DNA of 6,217 nucleotides from Endomicrobium sp. (GTDB lineage: Bacteria; Elusimicrobiota; Endomicrobiia; Endomicrobiales; Endomicrobiaceae). The notes under the pieces are model-generated. The model saw nothing but the letters and a program-made list of their open reading frames with translations, was not told the origin of the DNA and ran no database searches. This document shows positions 1 through 6,217 of this stretch, piece after piece. The translations under genes and the position numbers were made by a program. Positions within the stretch are counted from its first letter, which is position 1. Every line of letters starts with the position of its first letter. The stretch is taken from contig JAITKL010000021.1 in the NCBI GenBank assembly GCA_031278405.1, positions 1 through 6,217 of the forward strand. Reading direction: 5' to 3'.

Positions 1-1
1 T

Positions 2-231
2 CATGGTAAAGAGAAAAACATAAAGGACGAACGTAAACATCTTGAAGGCATTGCTAAAGTTGGACGATGAGTGGATGTGAGAGTAAGAATGCATCATGAA
101 GATAGAGAGTCAAGCTCAGCAAAGTTATTGAAATGACAGCATACTCTATACTCTCAATCAATAGGAGGACAATACAATTAAAACAAATAGCTCATGGTAA
201 TTTTGCAAAAGCTGTGCTGGAATACTCTTAA
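2..231 (+). pseudogene. Decayed protein-coding remnant, family unknown
   Basis: Two protein-like segments follow each other in different frames. The first runs from the window edge in frame 2. It reads HGKEKNIKDERKHLEGIAK then VGR, meets a TGA at 68-70, and continues as VDVRVRMHHEDRESSSAKLLK to a TGA at 134-136. The second is open from 106 to the TAA at 229-231 and includes QIAHGNFAKAVLEYS. The single TGA in an otherwise charged, protein-like frame, followed by a switch of frame, is what a decaying gene would show. An ATG at 133 opens the second segment, but no ribosome binding site precedes it. I do not recognise the family. The 5' part lies outside the window, so original length and start are unknown. 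The alternative is chance open frames in non-coding DNA. Confidence 0.35.
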
Positions 232-321
232 GATACATGCTAAGAATATTCAAGTCTACGGTATTGATAATTTCGAATTCTATAAATTTTTATTCCTTAA
301 CGATATAAAACGGATATATAA

Positions 322-456
322 TATAAATCACTGTTGCAGGTGTTAGTATCTCTAGTTGAGGAAGAAACATATACTAATAGTGTGATTAATTTAGAAAGAA
401 GCAGAGTTAATATACAATATTCTAAGATTATATTCCTTTTTAAACCAAGGAGATAA
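322..456 (+). pseudogene. Frame-shifted 5' fragment, probably joined to the 464-658 frame
   Basis: A 44-residue open frame follows a TAA at 319-321. It contains LVEEETYTNSVINLERSR and ends at the TAA at 454-456. Near its end, the T-run at 436-440 offers a natural slip point. Moving to the next frame there continues the protein as FLNQGDKFYLIVSS and runs directly into the 464-658 frame, which is itself open from 395. The two pieces look like one broken gene of about 110 residues. No credible start codon with a ribosome binding site is visible, so the 5' end may also be lost. Family unknown. The NLERSR-type helix vaguely recalls TolC-like coiled coils, but this is too short to claim. Confidence 0.35.
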
Positions 457-463
457 ATTCTAC

Positions 464-658
464 TTGATAGTAAGCTCAGGAATGGGTAGGTATAAGCAAC
501 AAACCTATAATGATACAGTAGATGATATAAAAGGATTGTACGGCATGACTGTTTTGTATGATTACAGTTTTAATCTTAGTACGACAGATACATCGTTAAT
601 TTTAGAAGCGGGAGACGCAAAATTTGACCTTAATCCTCAATGCCAAATCATATTGTAA
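464..658 (+). CDS. Small hypothetical ORF or 3' end of a broken gene
   Basis: This 64-residue frame can start at TTG 464, ten bases after an AGGAG at 449-453, so translation is conceivable. The frame stays open upstream to 395 without another good start. The product has no signal peptide or long hydrophobic segment. It is mildly acidic in the middle (NDTVDDIKG), then alternates hydrophobic and polar residues (TVLYDYSFNLSTTDTSLIL), which would suit beta strands. I recognise no domain. It ends 29 bases before typA, so it could share typA's transcript. The better reading is that it is the C-terminal part of the gene broken near 436-440, since the upstream neighbour frame flows into it. A genuine small gene is possible but less likely. 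Confidence 0.3.
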   Translation: MIVSSGMGRYKQQTYNDTVDDIKGLYGMTVLYDYSFNLSTTDTSLILEAGDAKFDLNPQCQIIL

Positions 659-687
659 AGGTCATTTTTTGATAAACAGGATAAAAT

Positions 688-2502
688 ATGAAGAGAAACG
701 ATGTAAGGAATGTCGCAATTATAGCCCACGTTGATCATGGTAAAACTACCATAGTAGATTCTTTGTTAAAGTTTTCAGGTCAGTTTACTGTCAAAAACAA
801 CGAAGCTCAAGACATGGTTTTGGATTCTAATCCACTTGAAAGGGAAAGAGGGATTACAATTCTTGCAAAATGTACTTCGGTAAATTACCTAGGAAACACT
901 ATAAATATAGTAGATACTCCGGGACATGCAGACTTTGGTAGCGAAGTTGAAAGAGTGTTAAATATGGTAGAAGGCACTATACTTATGGTTGATGCTGTTG
1001 AAGGTCCTATGCCACAAACAATATTTGTCTTAAGAAAGGCTTTAGCATTGGGATTAAAACCCATAGTAGTTATAAACAAAATGGACAGACCAGACGCAAC
1101 TCCGAATACGGTGGTGGATAGCGTTTTTGACTTGTTTATAAAACTTGGTGCAACTGATGAACAGCTTGATTTTCCTATACTTTATGCTTCAGGACGCAAA
1201 GGTTGGGCAAGTACGGATATGAACGTAAAAGGCAAAGATATAGAGCCTATGTTGGTGACGATTATGTCACATGTTTCGCCACCTGAAGCCGATGAGAACA
1301 AACCATTGCAAATGCAGATAACAATGCTTGACTATAACAACTTTTTAGGAAGCGTCGGTATAGGAAGAATTTTAAACGGTTCTGTCAAAAAAGGTCAGAC
1401 TATAGCTCTTGTAAACGAGCAAAATATTGATTCTCCAAAAATAACAAAAGCTGTTCGTATAGATAAATTCTATGGACTTGGCAAGCAAGAAGTTGAAGAA
1501 GCAAAAGTAGGGGATATAGTTTCTATAGCAGGGCTTGAAGGGGTTGAAGTTGGCGATACTGTATGTAATAGGGATAATATATTGCCGTTGCCTCGCCTTT
1601 CCATAGATGAACCGACAGTTTCAATGAACTTTCTTGTAAATGATTCACCTTTTGCAGGGCGTGAGGGAGAGTTTTTAACTAGTCGGCATATAAAAGCAAG
1701 ACTTGAAAAAGAAGCTCAGACAAATGTGGGATTGAAAATAGAAGTGCTTGAAGGTGAAGGTAAGTTTAAAGTTTCTGGAAGGGGTGAGTTGCATTTAACT
1801 GTTTTGATTGAAACCATGCGTCGTGAAGGTTTTGAACTTTCCGTTTCTTCGCCGGAAGTTATTTATAAAGAAATAGGTGGTAAGCTCTACGAACCTATGG
1901 AATTTCTTACTTTAGATATAGAAAGCCAATATCAAGGTGCTGTTTTTGAGCTTGTAGGAAAACGTTCTGCAAAGCTTAAAAATATAATAAGTGTAGGCGA
2001 AAATAGAATACGTCTTGAATATGTAATTTCTTCAAGAGCTTTGATAGGTTTTAAAAATGATTTTTTAACAAATACTAGAGGTCAAGGTATAATGCATCAC
2101 AGTTTTTACGACTATATGCCTAAAGTTAATGTCGCGGATTTAAGAACAAACGGTGTGTTTATAGCTAAAGAACAAGGTAAGACTACAGCTTACGCATTAG
2201 ACAATCTTCAAATAAGCGGTCAGCTTTTTGTAGGACCTGGGGTTGAAGTTTACGAGGGTATGATAGTAGGACAGAACTCAAGAGAAAATGATTTAGTTGT
2301 AAACCCATGCAAACTCAAAAAGCTAAGCAATATGAGAAGTAAAAGTGACGATGATGCTCCTATGCTTACGCCTCCAAGGATTATGAATCTTGAACAAGCG
2401 ATAGAATATATTGCCCCTGATGAGCTTGTGGAGGTAACTTCAGCTTCTCTGCGTTTAAGAAAGAAAATTTTAAATCATTTGTTAAGAAAACGCTCTTCAT
2501 AG
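688..2502 (+). CDS. typA: Translational GTPase TypA/BipA
   Basis: TypA/BipA is a ribosome-binding GTPase of the EF-G/LepA class. It acts in the cytoplasm in ribosome assembly and in translation under stress or cold. The 604-residue length matches the family (about 600-615), so the gene looks complete. All G motifs are visible: G1 AHVDHGKT at residues 13-20, G2 RGITI at 54-58, G3 DTPGH at 76-80, G4 NKMD at 130-133 and G5 ASGRKG at 167-172. Domain II, the EF-G-like III and V regions ([34 protein letters not shown]) and the BipA-specific C-terminal domain ending in [16 protein letters not shown] and RLRKK follow. ATG 688 has a modest AGGA six bases upstream at 678-681. No promoter of its own is obvious. 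A strong stem-loop lies about 115 bases after the stop, and no gene follows closely, so it is probably expressed alone or with the small frame before it. Confidence 0.97.
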   Translation: MKRNDVRNVAIIAHVDHGKTTIVDSLLKFSGQFTVKNNEAQDMVLDSNPLERERGITILAKCTSVNYLGNTINIVDTPGHADFGSEVERVLNMVEGTILMVDAVEGPMPQTIFVLRKALALGLKPIVVINKMDRPDATPNTVVDSVFDLFIKLGATDEQLDFPILYASGRKGWASTDMNVKGKDIEPMLVTIMSHVSPPEADENKPLQMQITMLDYNNFLGSVGIGRILNGSVKKGQTIALVNEQNIDSPKITKAVRIDKFYGLGKQEVEEAKVGDIVSIAGLEGVEVGDTVCNRDNILPLPRLSIDEPTVSMNFLVNDSPFAGREGEFLTSRHIKARLEKEAQTNVGLKIEVLEGEGKFKVSGRGELHLTVLIETMRREGFELSVSSPEVIYKEIGGKLYEPMEFLTLDIESQYQGAVFELVGKRSAKLKNIISVGENRIRLEYVISSRALIGFKNDFLTNTRGQGIMHHSFYDYMPKVNVADLRTNGVFIAKEQGKTTAYALDNLQISGQLFVGPGVEVYEGMIVGQNSRENDLVVNPCKLKKLSNMRSKSDDDAPMLTPPRIMNLEQAIEYIAPDELVEVTSASLRLRKKILNHLLRKRSS

Positions 2503-2531
2503 AACGAAGCCGAAAATAGATAGCATTTTTA

Positions 2532-2872
2532 TTATAATCCATAGGAGACTATATCCGATAATTTATTGCTTTGCGTGTGTGGTCTTGGAGTCTTTCTAAA
2601 AATGATATCTAAGTTAGTTAAAAAATCAAAGTCCTGCAAAACTCCAAGCAAGGTTTTGATTTTTTAGATAAATTTTTAGAACTGACCTACAAAACTGATG
2701 ATTATGATATGTAAATCCAAATCCTTTGACGAAATAATCACCTCCTTCTGCAATTTTTTCAAATGCTATCTTGTCAGAAGAGAGAGTTTATCCAATCGTA
2801 CATAATATTCCTCGCATAACTATCATGCTCGTTTGCCAAATGCAGTAAAATTAGCTTAAGAAAGAGTATTTT
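2532..2872 (-). pseudogene. Decayed sugar phosphate isomerase/epimerase-like TIM-barrel gene
   Basis: On the minus strand three overlapping frames carry protein-like sequence. The first (2872-2774) includes YARNIMYDWINSLF. The second (2787-2626) includes DKIAFEKIAEGGDYFVK followed by GFGFTYHNHQF. The third (2663-2532) includes LLGVLQDFDFLTNLDIIF and ends at a TAA. The second segment matches the pattern around the active-site YHNH motif of xylose isomerase-like TIM-barrel sugar phosphate isomerases/epimerases, usually followed by DFEF and preceded by a helix of this type. Intact members have about 250-300 residues; here only the middle is recognisable and it is split by frameshifts and stops. 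The N-terminal half should lie at 2873 and above, but I could not read it. The third segment is a weaker assignment and may be chance. The original substrate cannot be inferred. Confidence 0.55.
2595..2680. terminator. Long stem-loop with A/T flanks, probable bidirectional terminator
   Basis: The core stem pairs 2619-2630 (TAAAAAATCAAA) with 2655-2666 (TTTGATTTTTTA). A further inner pairing of CCTGC (2633-2637) with GCAAGG (2648-2653), with a bulge, gives a G+C-containing top. The 3' arm ends in TTTTTT and the 5' arm starts with AAAAAA, so it could stop transcripts from either side. Outside the core, 2595-2610 and 2666-2680 are also nearly complementary (TCTAAAAAT...ATCT against AGATAAATTTTTAGA), with about nine unpaired bases on the left arm. 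It lies downstream of typA, which it most likely terminates. It also falls inside the minus-strand pseudogene remnant, so it may have arisen within or been inserted into that gene. Confidence 0.5.
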
Positions 2873-3086
2873 TTATGTAAGTAAATTTAAGATTGTCGTA
2901 TGAGAGATTTTTTAGAAGAAAAAATTTGGAGAAATATAATTAAAATAGATTTTAAGTTATGATTTTATAGACAAAAGAATTTTGTCTTTGGGGTTTATAG
3001 TTTATAAGAAGTTAAAGACATTTGAATAATTGCGTTTTCTGGGGAATCTAAACGATATACTCAGATAAGAAAATGTCAATATGGTA
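2873..3086. other. Gap with no recognisable gene
   Basis: Only short open frames occur here. One begins at ATG 2900 (21 codons, MRDFLEEKIWRNIIKIDFKL). Another, from about 3024, is open for 36 codons as far as the GGCGGTAAATAA near 3130. Neither has a clear ribosome binding site or a recognisable domain. By position this stretch should have held the N-terminal half of the minus-strand isomerase-like gene, but its reverse strand shows no readable family signature. I regard it as eroded sequence upstream of the LPS operon. Confidence 0.4.
2969..2987. repeat. Perfect 8-bp inverted repeat (hairpin)
   Basis: AGACAAAA at 2969-2976 pairs perfectly with TTTTGTCT at 2980-2987 around a three-base loop. 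Only two more T residues and then GGGG follow, so it is a poor Rho-independent terminator. It could be a weak hairpin or a protein-binding dyad in the region leading to the LPS operon promoter. In AT-rich DNA it may also be chance. Confidence 0.3.
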
Positions 3087-3087
3087 T

Positions 3088-3115
3088 TTGGCTTTCAGTT
3101 TATAAATATTATAAT
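3088..3115 (+). promoter_or_regulatory. Candidate sigma-70 promoter for the LPS operon
   Basis: TTGGCT at 3088-3093 (four of six matches to TTGACA) and a consensus TATAAT at 3110-3115 are separated by 16 bases. Transcription would begin near 3122, giving a leader of about 65 bases before the glycosyltransferase ATG. The -10 box sits inside a perfect 16-bp palindrome (AAATATTATAATATTT, 3104-3119). A small hairpin (AATTCA 3163-3168 with TGAATT 3172-3177) ends right before the AGGTGG ribosome binding site at 3178-3183. AT-rich sequence makes chance TATAAT boxes common, so this rests on the combination of boxes, spacing and position. Confidence 0.4.
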
Positions 3116-3186
3116 ATTTTAGGCGGTAAATAAACGTAGTCCTTTCTGAAAATCTATTTGAAAATTCAATTTGAATTAGGTGGCAA

Positions 3187-3951
3187 ATGATAAATATTTC
3201 TGCTTACGTTCTAACAAAAAACGAAGAAAAACATATAAGAGAGTGTATAGAAAGCATTAAATGGGCTGACGAAATTGTAATTGTTGACGATTTCAGTACA
3301 GATTCTACTGTTGAAATATCAAAGAGTATGGGCTGCAAAGTGGTTCAGAACAAATTTGAACATTTCGGCAAGCAGAGAAACTTTGCTTTAACACAATGTT
3401 CTAATGACTGGGTTATATGTCTTGATGCTGATGAGAGGATTACCCCTGGATTAAAAGAAGAAATAGAAGAAGAGCTTAAAAATACCCCAAGAACTGATGC
3501 TTTTATAGCTTCAAGAAAGAGTAAGTTTATAAACAGATGGATACTACATTCAGGTTGGTATCCAGATTACGGGCACCCTGTTTTATTCAACAAGAATAAA
3601 ATGAAATATAAAGACCAGTTGGTTCACGAAGACATTGAATACAACGGCAAAAAAGTTTATTTTAAAGGAGATATTCTTCATTACCCGTACGACACTATAA
3701 AACAATTTATTAAAAAGTCTGATTTTTATACTGATTTGCGTTCAAAAGAAATGTTTGAATGTGGGAGAAAATTTAAAGTTTTAAATCTCTTTGTAAATCC
3801 AAGCGTTATATTTTTTAAAATGTATATAATAAAGAAGGGATTTCTTGACGGTCTAACAGGACTTATACTCGCATTATTATACTCGTTTTTCTATACATTG
3901 ATGAAGTATATAAAGCTTTGGGAACTTGAAAATAAATGTTCAAATTTTTAA
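3187..3951 (+). CDS. Family 2 glycosyltransferase, WaaE/KdtX-like (LPS core)
   Basis: This is an inverting GT-A fold transferase that would move a sugar from a nucleotide donor to an acceptor on the cytoplasmic face of the inner membrane. The start (ISAYVLTKNEEKHIRECIES), VDDFSTDST with Asp34-Asp35, the metal-binding DAD at 80-82 in CLDADERI, GWYPDYGHPVLF at 123-134, and HE at 147-148 in the acceptor-side VHED motif follow the WaaE/KdtX group of LPS core glucosyltransferases in order. Length (254 residues) fits. The C-terminal part (about 203-240) is hydrophobic and probably associates with or crosses the membrane. AGGTGG at 3178-3183 supports ATG 3187. The last 16 bases overlap lpxK, so the two are co-transcribed and probably translationally coupled. 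The exact sugar and acceptor cannot be read from sequence; transfer to inner-core heptose or Kdo is the family-based guess. Confidence 0.88.
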   Translation: MINISAYVLTKNEEKHIRECIESIKWADEIVIVDDFSTDSTVEISKSMGCKVVQNKFEHFGKQRNFALTQCSNDWVICLDADERITPGLKEEIEEELKNTPRTDAFIASRKSKFINRWILHSGWYPDYGHPVLFNKNKMKYKDQLVHEDIEYNGKKVYFKGDILHYPYDTIKQFIKKSDFYTDLRSKEMFECGRKFKVLNLFVNPSVIFFKMYIIKKGFLDGLTGLILALLYSFFYTLMKYIKLWELENKCSNF

Positions 3952-4964
3952 AAGTTGCTTTATATCCAATTTCTTTAATTTATGCCGTTTTATTAAAAGC
4001 TGACAGGAAATTTACTACTGCGAAAAAACTGCCTAAACCTGTAATAAGTGTAGGAAATATAACTTATGGTGGTACTGGTAAAACTCCAATAGTTATAGAA
4101 CTGTTGGAGTTTCTTGTGACAAATAAATTCAAATCTGTAGTCTTAACGCGAGGTTATTTAAGAAAAAGTAAAACCCCAATGCTTTTGAAAAACGGTGCGT
4201 TAGATGTTTGCGCTATAGCAAGTGGCGATGAGCCTCTTTTGATAGCAAGAAGCGTGCCTAATACAATCGTTATTGTTGGCGTTGACAGATATAACAATGC
4301 TTTAATGTTTGGCTCTGAAGTAAATCCAGATGTTTATGTTTTAGATGATGGATTTCAACATTGGAAAATAAAAAGAGATTTAGATATAGTTTGCGTCAAT
4401 GCACCTGCGCCTTTTGGCAACGGCATGCTTGTTCCTTCTGGAATCTTGAGAGAAAACCCTAAATCGCTAAAGATGGCTGATGTTATAGTTGTTACTAATT
4501 GCGACATGGTTTCAAAAGATAATCTTAATAAACTTGAAAAAAAAATATTTGAGTTGTCAGGAAAGGAAGCGGTTTTAGTATTTTACGGCGATTTTAAATA
4601 TAAAAAAATTGATTTAAAGACAGACTATAATGTTGAACTTTTGAAGAAATCTAAAGTTTATTCTTTAAGCGCAATAGGTTTTGCTCAAGGCTTTAAAAAT
4701 TCTATAGAGAAATCCGGCATAATTTTAAAAGATAGTATAATTTTAAGAGATCACAGCCGATACGACAACTATGAATTAAATAAGCTGATTTCCCAAAAGG
4801 AAACAGACGCTTGCTTTGTTGTAACTGCTAAAGATGCGATTAAATTACAAAATGTTGATGCTAAAACGAAAGAAAAAATTTCTGTTCTTATGGTTAAACC
4901 GCAGTTTATAAAGGGAAAAGAAAAATGGGAGCAGGCAATATTAAAGTGCCTGCGGTCTTTTTAG
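3936..4964 (+). CDS. lpxK: Tetraacyldisaccharide 4'-kinase LpxK
   Basis: LpxK phosphorylates the 4' position of the tetra-acylated glucosamine disaccharide to make lipid IVA, the sixth Raetz-pathway step, at the inner membrane. The 342 residues fit the family (about 310-350). A hydrophobic N-terminal segment (residues 5-21, LKVALYPISLIYAVLLK) serves as membrane anchor. Then come SVGNITYGGTGKTP with the P-loop at 45-51, GDEP at 97-100, LDDGFQH at 136-142, LVPSGILRE at 165-173 (family LPxGxLRE), DHSRY at 272-276 and VTAKDAIKL at 296-304 (family TEKDAVKL). All hallmark regions are present, so the enzyme should be active. ATG 3936 lies within the end of the glycosyltransferase gene; a GGGA at 3920-3923 is a distant, weak ribosome binding site, which suggests coupled translation. 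Its own end overlaps the gmhB start. Confidence 0.95.
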   Translation: MFKFLKVALYPISLIYAVLLKADRKFTTAKKLPKPVISVGNITYGGTGKTPIVIELLEFLVTNKFKSVVLTRGYLRKSKTPMLLKNGALDVCAIASGDEPLLIARSVPNTIVIVGVDRYNNALMFGSEVNPDVYVLDDGFQHWKIKRDLDIVCVNAPAPFGNGMLVPSGILRENPKSLKMADVIVVTNCDMVSKDNLNKLEKKIFELSGKEAVLVFYGDFKYKKIDLKTDYNVELLKKSKVYSLSAIGFAQGFKNSIEKSGIILKDSIILRDHSRYDNYELNKLISQKETDACFVVTAKDAIKLQNVDAKTKEKISVLMVKPQFIKGKEKWEQAILKCLRSF

Positions 4965-5494
4965 ATCGCGATGGTACTGTTATTTTTGACAAAAATTATT
5001 TAAGTTCGCCTGATCAAGTAAAACTTTATTCTTATGCAGCAGATAGTATAAATATATTGCGTGCAACAGGTTTTAAGGTGGTTATAGTTACAAATCAGTC
5101 TGGCGTTGCAAGAGGAATGTTTACCGAGCAGGATTTGCAAAAAATCCACGAAAGACTTGTATTTTTGCTTAAAAAAGCCGGAGCTAAAATAGACGCTATT
5201 TATTATTGTCCTCATACTGATGAAGATTCTTGTAATTGTAGGAAACCAAAGCCGGGAATGGTTTTGCAAGGTGCTAAAGATTTTAATATAGACCTTGAAA
5301 AATCTTATACAGTTGGTGACGGCATAAGAGATTATTTGCTTGGATGCAATACTGGGGGTAAGGGTATTTTGGTTCTTACGGGACATGGTAAAAAACAACA
5401 GACAAAAATAGTGCGAGAAAAAATTAAACCCATGGCTGTGTGTAAAACTTTAAAAGATGCGGTTAGTGTAATAATTAAAGATGCAAAAAACTAG
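4925..5494 (+). CDS. gmhB: D-glycero-D-manno-heptose 1,7-bisphosphate phosphatase (GmhB-like HAD)
   Basis: GmhB removes the C7 phosphate of heptose 1,7-bisphosphate during synthesis of ADP-heptose for the LPS inner core, in the cytoplasm. The 189 residues match the family. HAD motif I is FLDRDGTV with the nucleophile Asp14 and Asp16, motif II is TNQSG at 56-60, the zinc site is CPHTDEDSCNC (Cys95, His97, Cys103, Cys105), RKPKPG at 106-111 supplies the motif III lysine, and VGDGIRD at 130-136 is motif IV. The zinc loop separates it from plain HAD phosphatases, although histidinol-phosphate phosphatase HisB-N is similar; the LPS neighbours favour GmhB. ATG 4925, eight bases after AAGGGA (4911-4916), overlaps lpxK by 40 bases. 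GTG 4946 would give the more usual MPAVFLDRDG start but has a poorly spaced GGAG, so I keep the ATG with moderate certainty. Confidence 0.9.
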   Translation: MGAGNIKVPAVFLDRDGTVIFDKNYLSSPDQVKLYSYAADSINILRATGFKVVIVTNQSGVARGMFTEQDLQKIHERLVFLLKKAGAKIDAIYYCPHTDEDSCNCRKPKPGMVLQGAKDFNIDLEKSYTVGDGIRDYLLGCNTGGKGILVLTGHGKKQQTKIVREKIKPMAVCKTLKDAVSVIIKDAKN

Positions 5495-5823
5495 ATTAAC
5501 TATTATTCTGATAATAGTGACATTTATGTTATTTCCAGTGTTTTTTGTTTTGCATAAAAATTGAACAAGTATATGAATTACGAATCTCTGGAGAGGTTAA
5601 ATAGAGAGTAACAACAATCAAGTCATACTCAAGATATTTTGACTGCGCGGTTTACAAGTATAATGAAGTTTAGTTTTAAAACAGGGCGATATTTATTTTT
5701 AAAAGTTCATTTTGGATAGACGTCATAATTTGTTGACAATTTTTTAAGCGATAAAATGTTAATTGGGTTTCTGGTGACAAGAGATGGCTACCATATTATT
5801 TTAAACTAGATAGTCAGATATGA
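5481..5823 (+). pseudogene. Decayed fourth gene of the LPS operon, membrane-anchored product
   Basis: ATG 5481 lies 14 bases inside the gmhB end, the same overlap style as the rest of the operon. It reads MQKTRLTIILIIVTF then a further hydrophobic run: a basic start plus about 19 hydrophobic residues, a typical signal anchor. A TGA at 5562-5564 ends this frame after 27 codons. The +1 frame then continues a protein-like sequence (IEQVYELRISGEVK, KSYSRYFDCAVYKYNEV, NRAIFIFKSSFWIDV, GDKRWLPYYFKLDSQI) broken by TAG 5602 and several later stops up to TGA 5821. The T-run at 5541-5546 or A-run at 5556-5560 is a likely site of the frameshift. The intact product would have been about 110 residues with one membrane segment and an exported domain. 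I do not recognise the family. Confidence 0.55.
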
Positions 5824-6216
5824 TTTTAATTGCAGAATTAGAATCTGCATCTGCTTCGTGTGAGGTATTGAGTGTAGAAAACTTCATTTGTTTAAATAGA
5901 AATCTATATCAAAATATACTGTGTAGAATTCGTGTGTGAATACATGCCCTTTTACAGTTATATCAAACAGCTCTATATTCGTAAATTTATTCGTCTCTTT
6001 CAAATCCAATATTTTAAGTCAGATAATTTTGTCGTCTTATGTTTATCTTCATATATAATACGGCGATCTAAATCATGCCATTGCAAAATTTCGTCAATAT
6101 TATATTAAATGAGAATGAGATAATTTTTCTTGAGCAGAATCGGAAAACTTTTTAATCATATTTTTATTATATTGATAAAATTGACTTTCTTCCCATTTTC
6201 CTTTATTGAAACCTAA
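5801..6216 (-). pseudogene. Decayed minus-strand gene in four frame segments, family unknown
   Basis: Four abutting or overlapping frames on the minus strand read as one protein: 6216-6100 (GKWEESQFYQYNKNMIKKF, then SDSAQEKL), 6104-6000 (NIDEILQWHDLDRRIIYEDK), 6018-5884 (KETNKFTNIELFDITVKG, then FDIDFYLNK) and 5887-5801 (LNTSHEADADSNSAIKIISD, then YLV and a stop). At least three frameshifts divide about 135 residues, so it cannot be functional. The gene continues beyond the right edge. The last segment has the H-x-A-x-x-D spacing and following helix seen in the ExoIII motif of DnaQ-like exonucleases, but the preceding part lacks a correctly spaced ExoII motif, so I do not assign it. Its end overlaps the end of the + strand remnant, so the two broken genes were convergent. 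Confidence 0.5.
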
Positions 6217-6217
6217 A

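Noticed and set aside
194..346. 50-codon + frame from ATG 194
   Set aside because: No ribosome binding site, and a competing frame (QIAHGNFAKAVLEYS) reads more like protein over the same bases; ends in a Cys-rich run with no domain signal.
885..1079. 64-codon open frame on the minus strand inside typA
   Set aside because: It lies opposite the G3-G4 region of an unmistakable TypA frame and has no domain or ribosome binding site; it is a shadow.
5000..5398. 132-codon open frame on the minus strand inside gmhB
   Set aside because: It mirrors the conserved HAD/zinc-loop coding frame and its product is cysteine- and isoleucine-rich with no recognisable domain; it is a shadow.
5733..5760. TTGACA-like -35 box in the right-hand gap
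   Set aside because: No acceptable -10 box lies 16-18 bases downstream (best match three of six), and no intact gene follows.
5884..5960. ExoII motif of a DnaQ exonuclease in the right-end remnant (THEFYTVYFDIDF)
   Set aside because: The His-to-Phe-Asp spacing is too long for HNxxFD and it lies only about 20 residues before the supposed ExoIII motif instead of the usual 60 or more.
1..6217. tRNA, rRNA, CRISPR array or insertion sequence
   Set aside because: No cloverleaf-like segments with TTCGA-type T loops in place, no regularly spaced repeats, and no transposase motif or terminal repeats were seen on either strand.

Overview
The window comes from an AT-rich, Gram-negative (diderm) bacterium: three of its four intact genes serve lipopolysaccharide (LPS) or lipid A synthesis. 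Compact housekeeping genes are separated by long gaps that contain recognisably decayed genes. That pattern suggests a host-restricted or symbiotic genome undergoing reduction. An Elusimicrobia/Endomicrobium-like symbiont would fit, but this is inference from style, not a database match.

Layout. Positions 1-463 hold short, frame-shifted protein-like fragments on the + strand that I cannot assign. A small 64-codon frame (464-658) may be the tail of one of them. Positions 688-2502 encode an intact TypA/BipA translational GTPase. Positions 2503-3186 have no intact gene. They hold a strong stem-loop (probable typA terminator), a minus-strand pseudogene with the YHNH motif of sugar phosphate isomerase/epimerase TIM barrels, a small hairpin, and a candidate promoter with a consensus -10 box inside a perfect palindrome. 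Positions 3187-5494 form a tight + strand operon of overlapping genes: a WaaE/KdtX-like family 2 glycosyltransferase, lpxK (lipid A 4'-kinase) and a gmhB-like heptose bisphosphate phosphatase. A fourth operon gene starts at 5481 inside the end of gmhB, encodes a membrane anchor, and then breaks down through a frameshift and stops (to about 5823). Facing it on the minus strand (6216-5801) is another decayed gene in four frame segments.

How the genes fit together. LpxK phosphorylates the lipid A disaccharide. GmhB removes the C7 phosphate from heptose bisphosphate on the way to ADP-heptose for the inner core. The glycosyltransferase probably adds a sugar to the core. The operon therefore joins the lipid A and core branches. 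I see no clear new biological system; the most interesting content is the set of pseudogene remnants and the structured element after typA.
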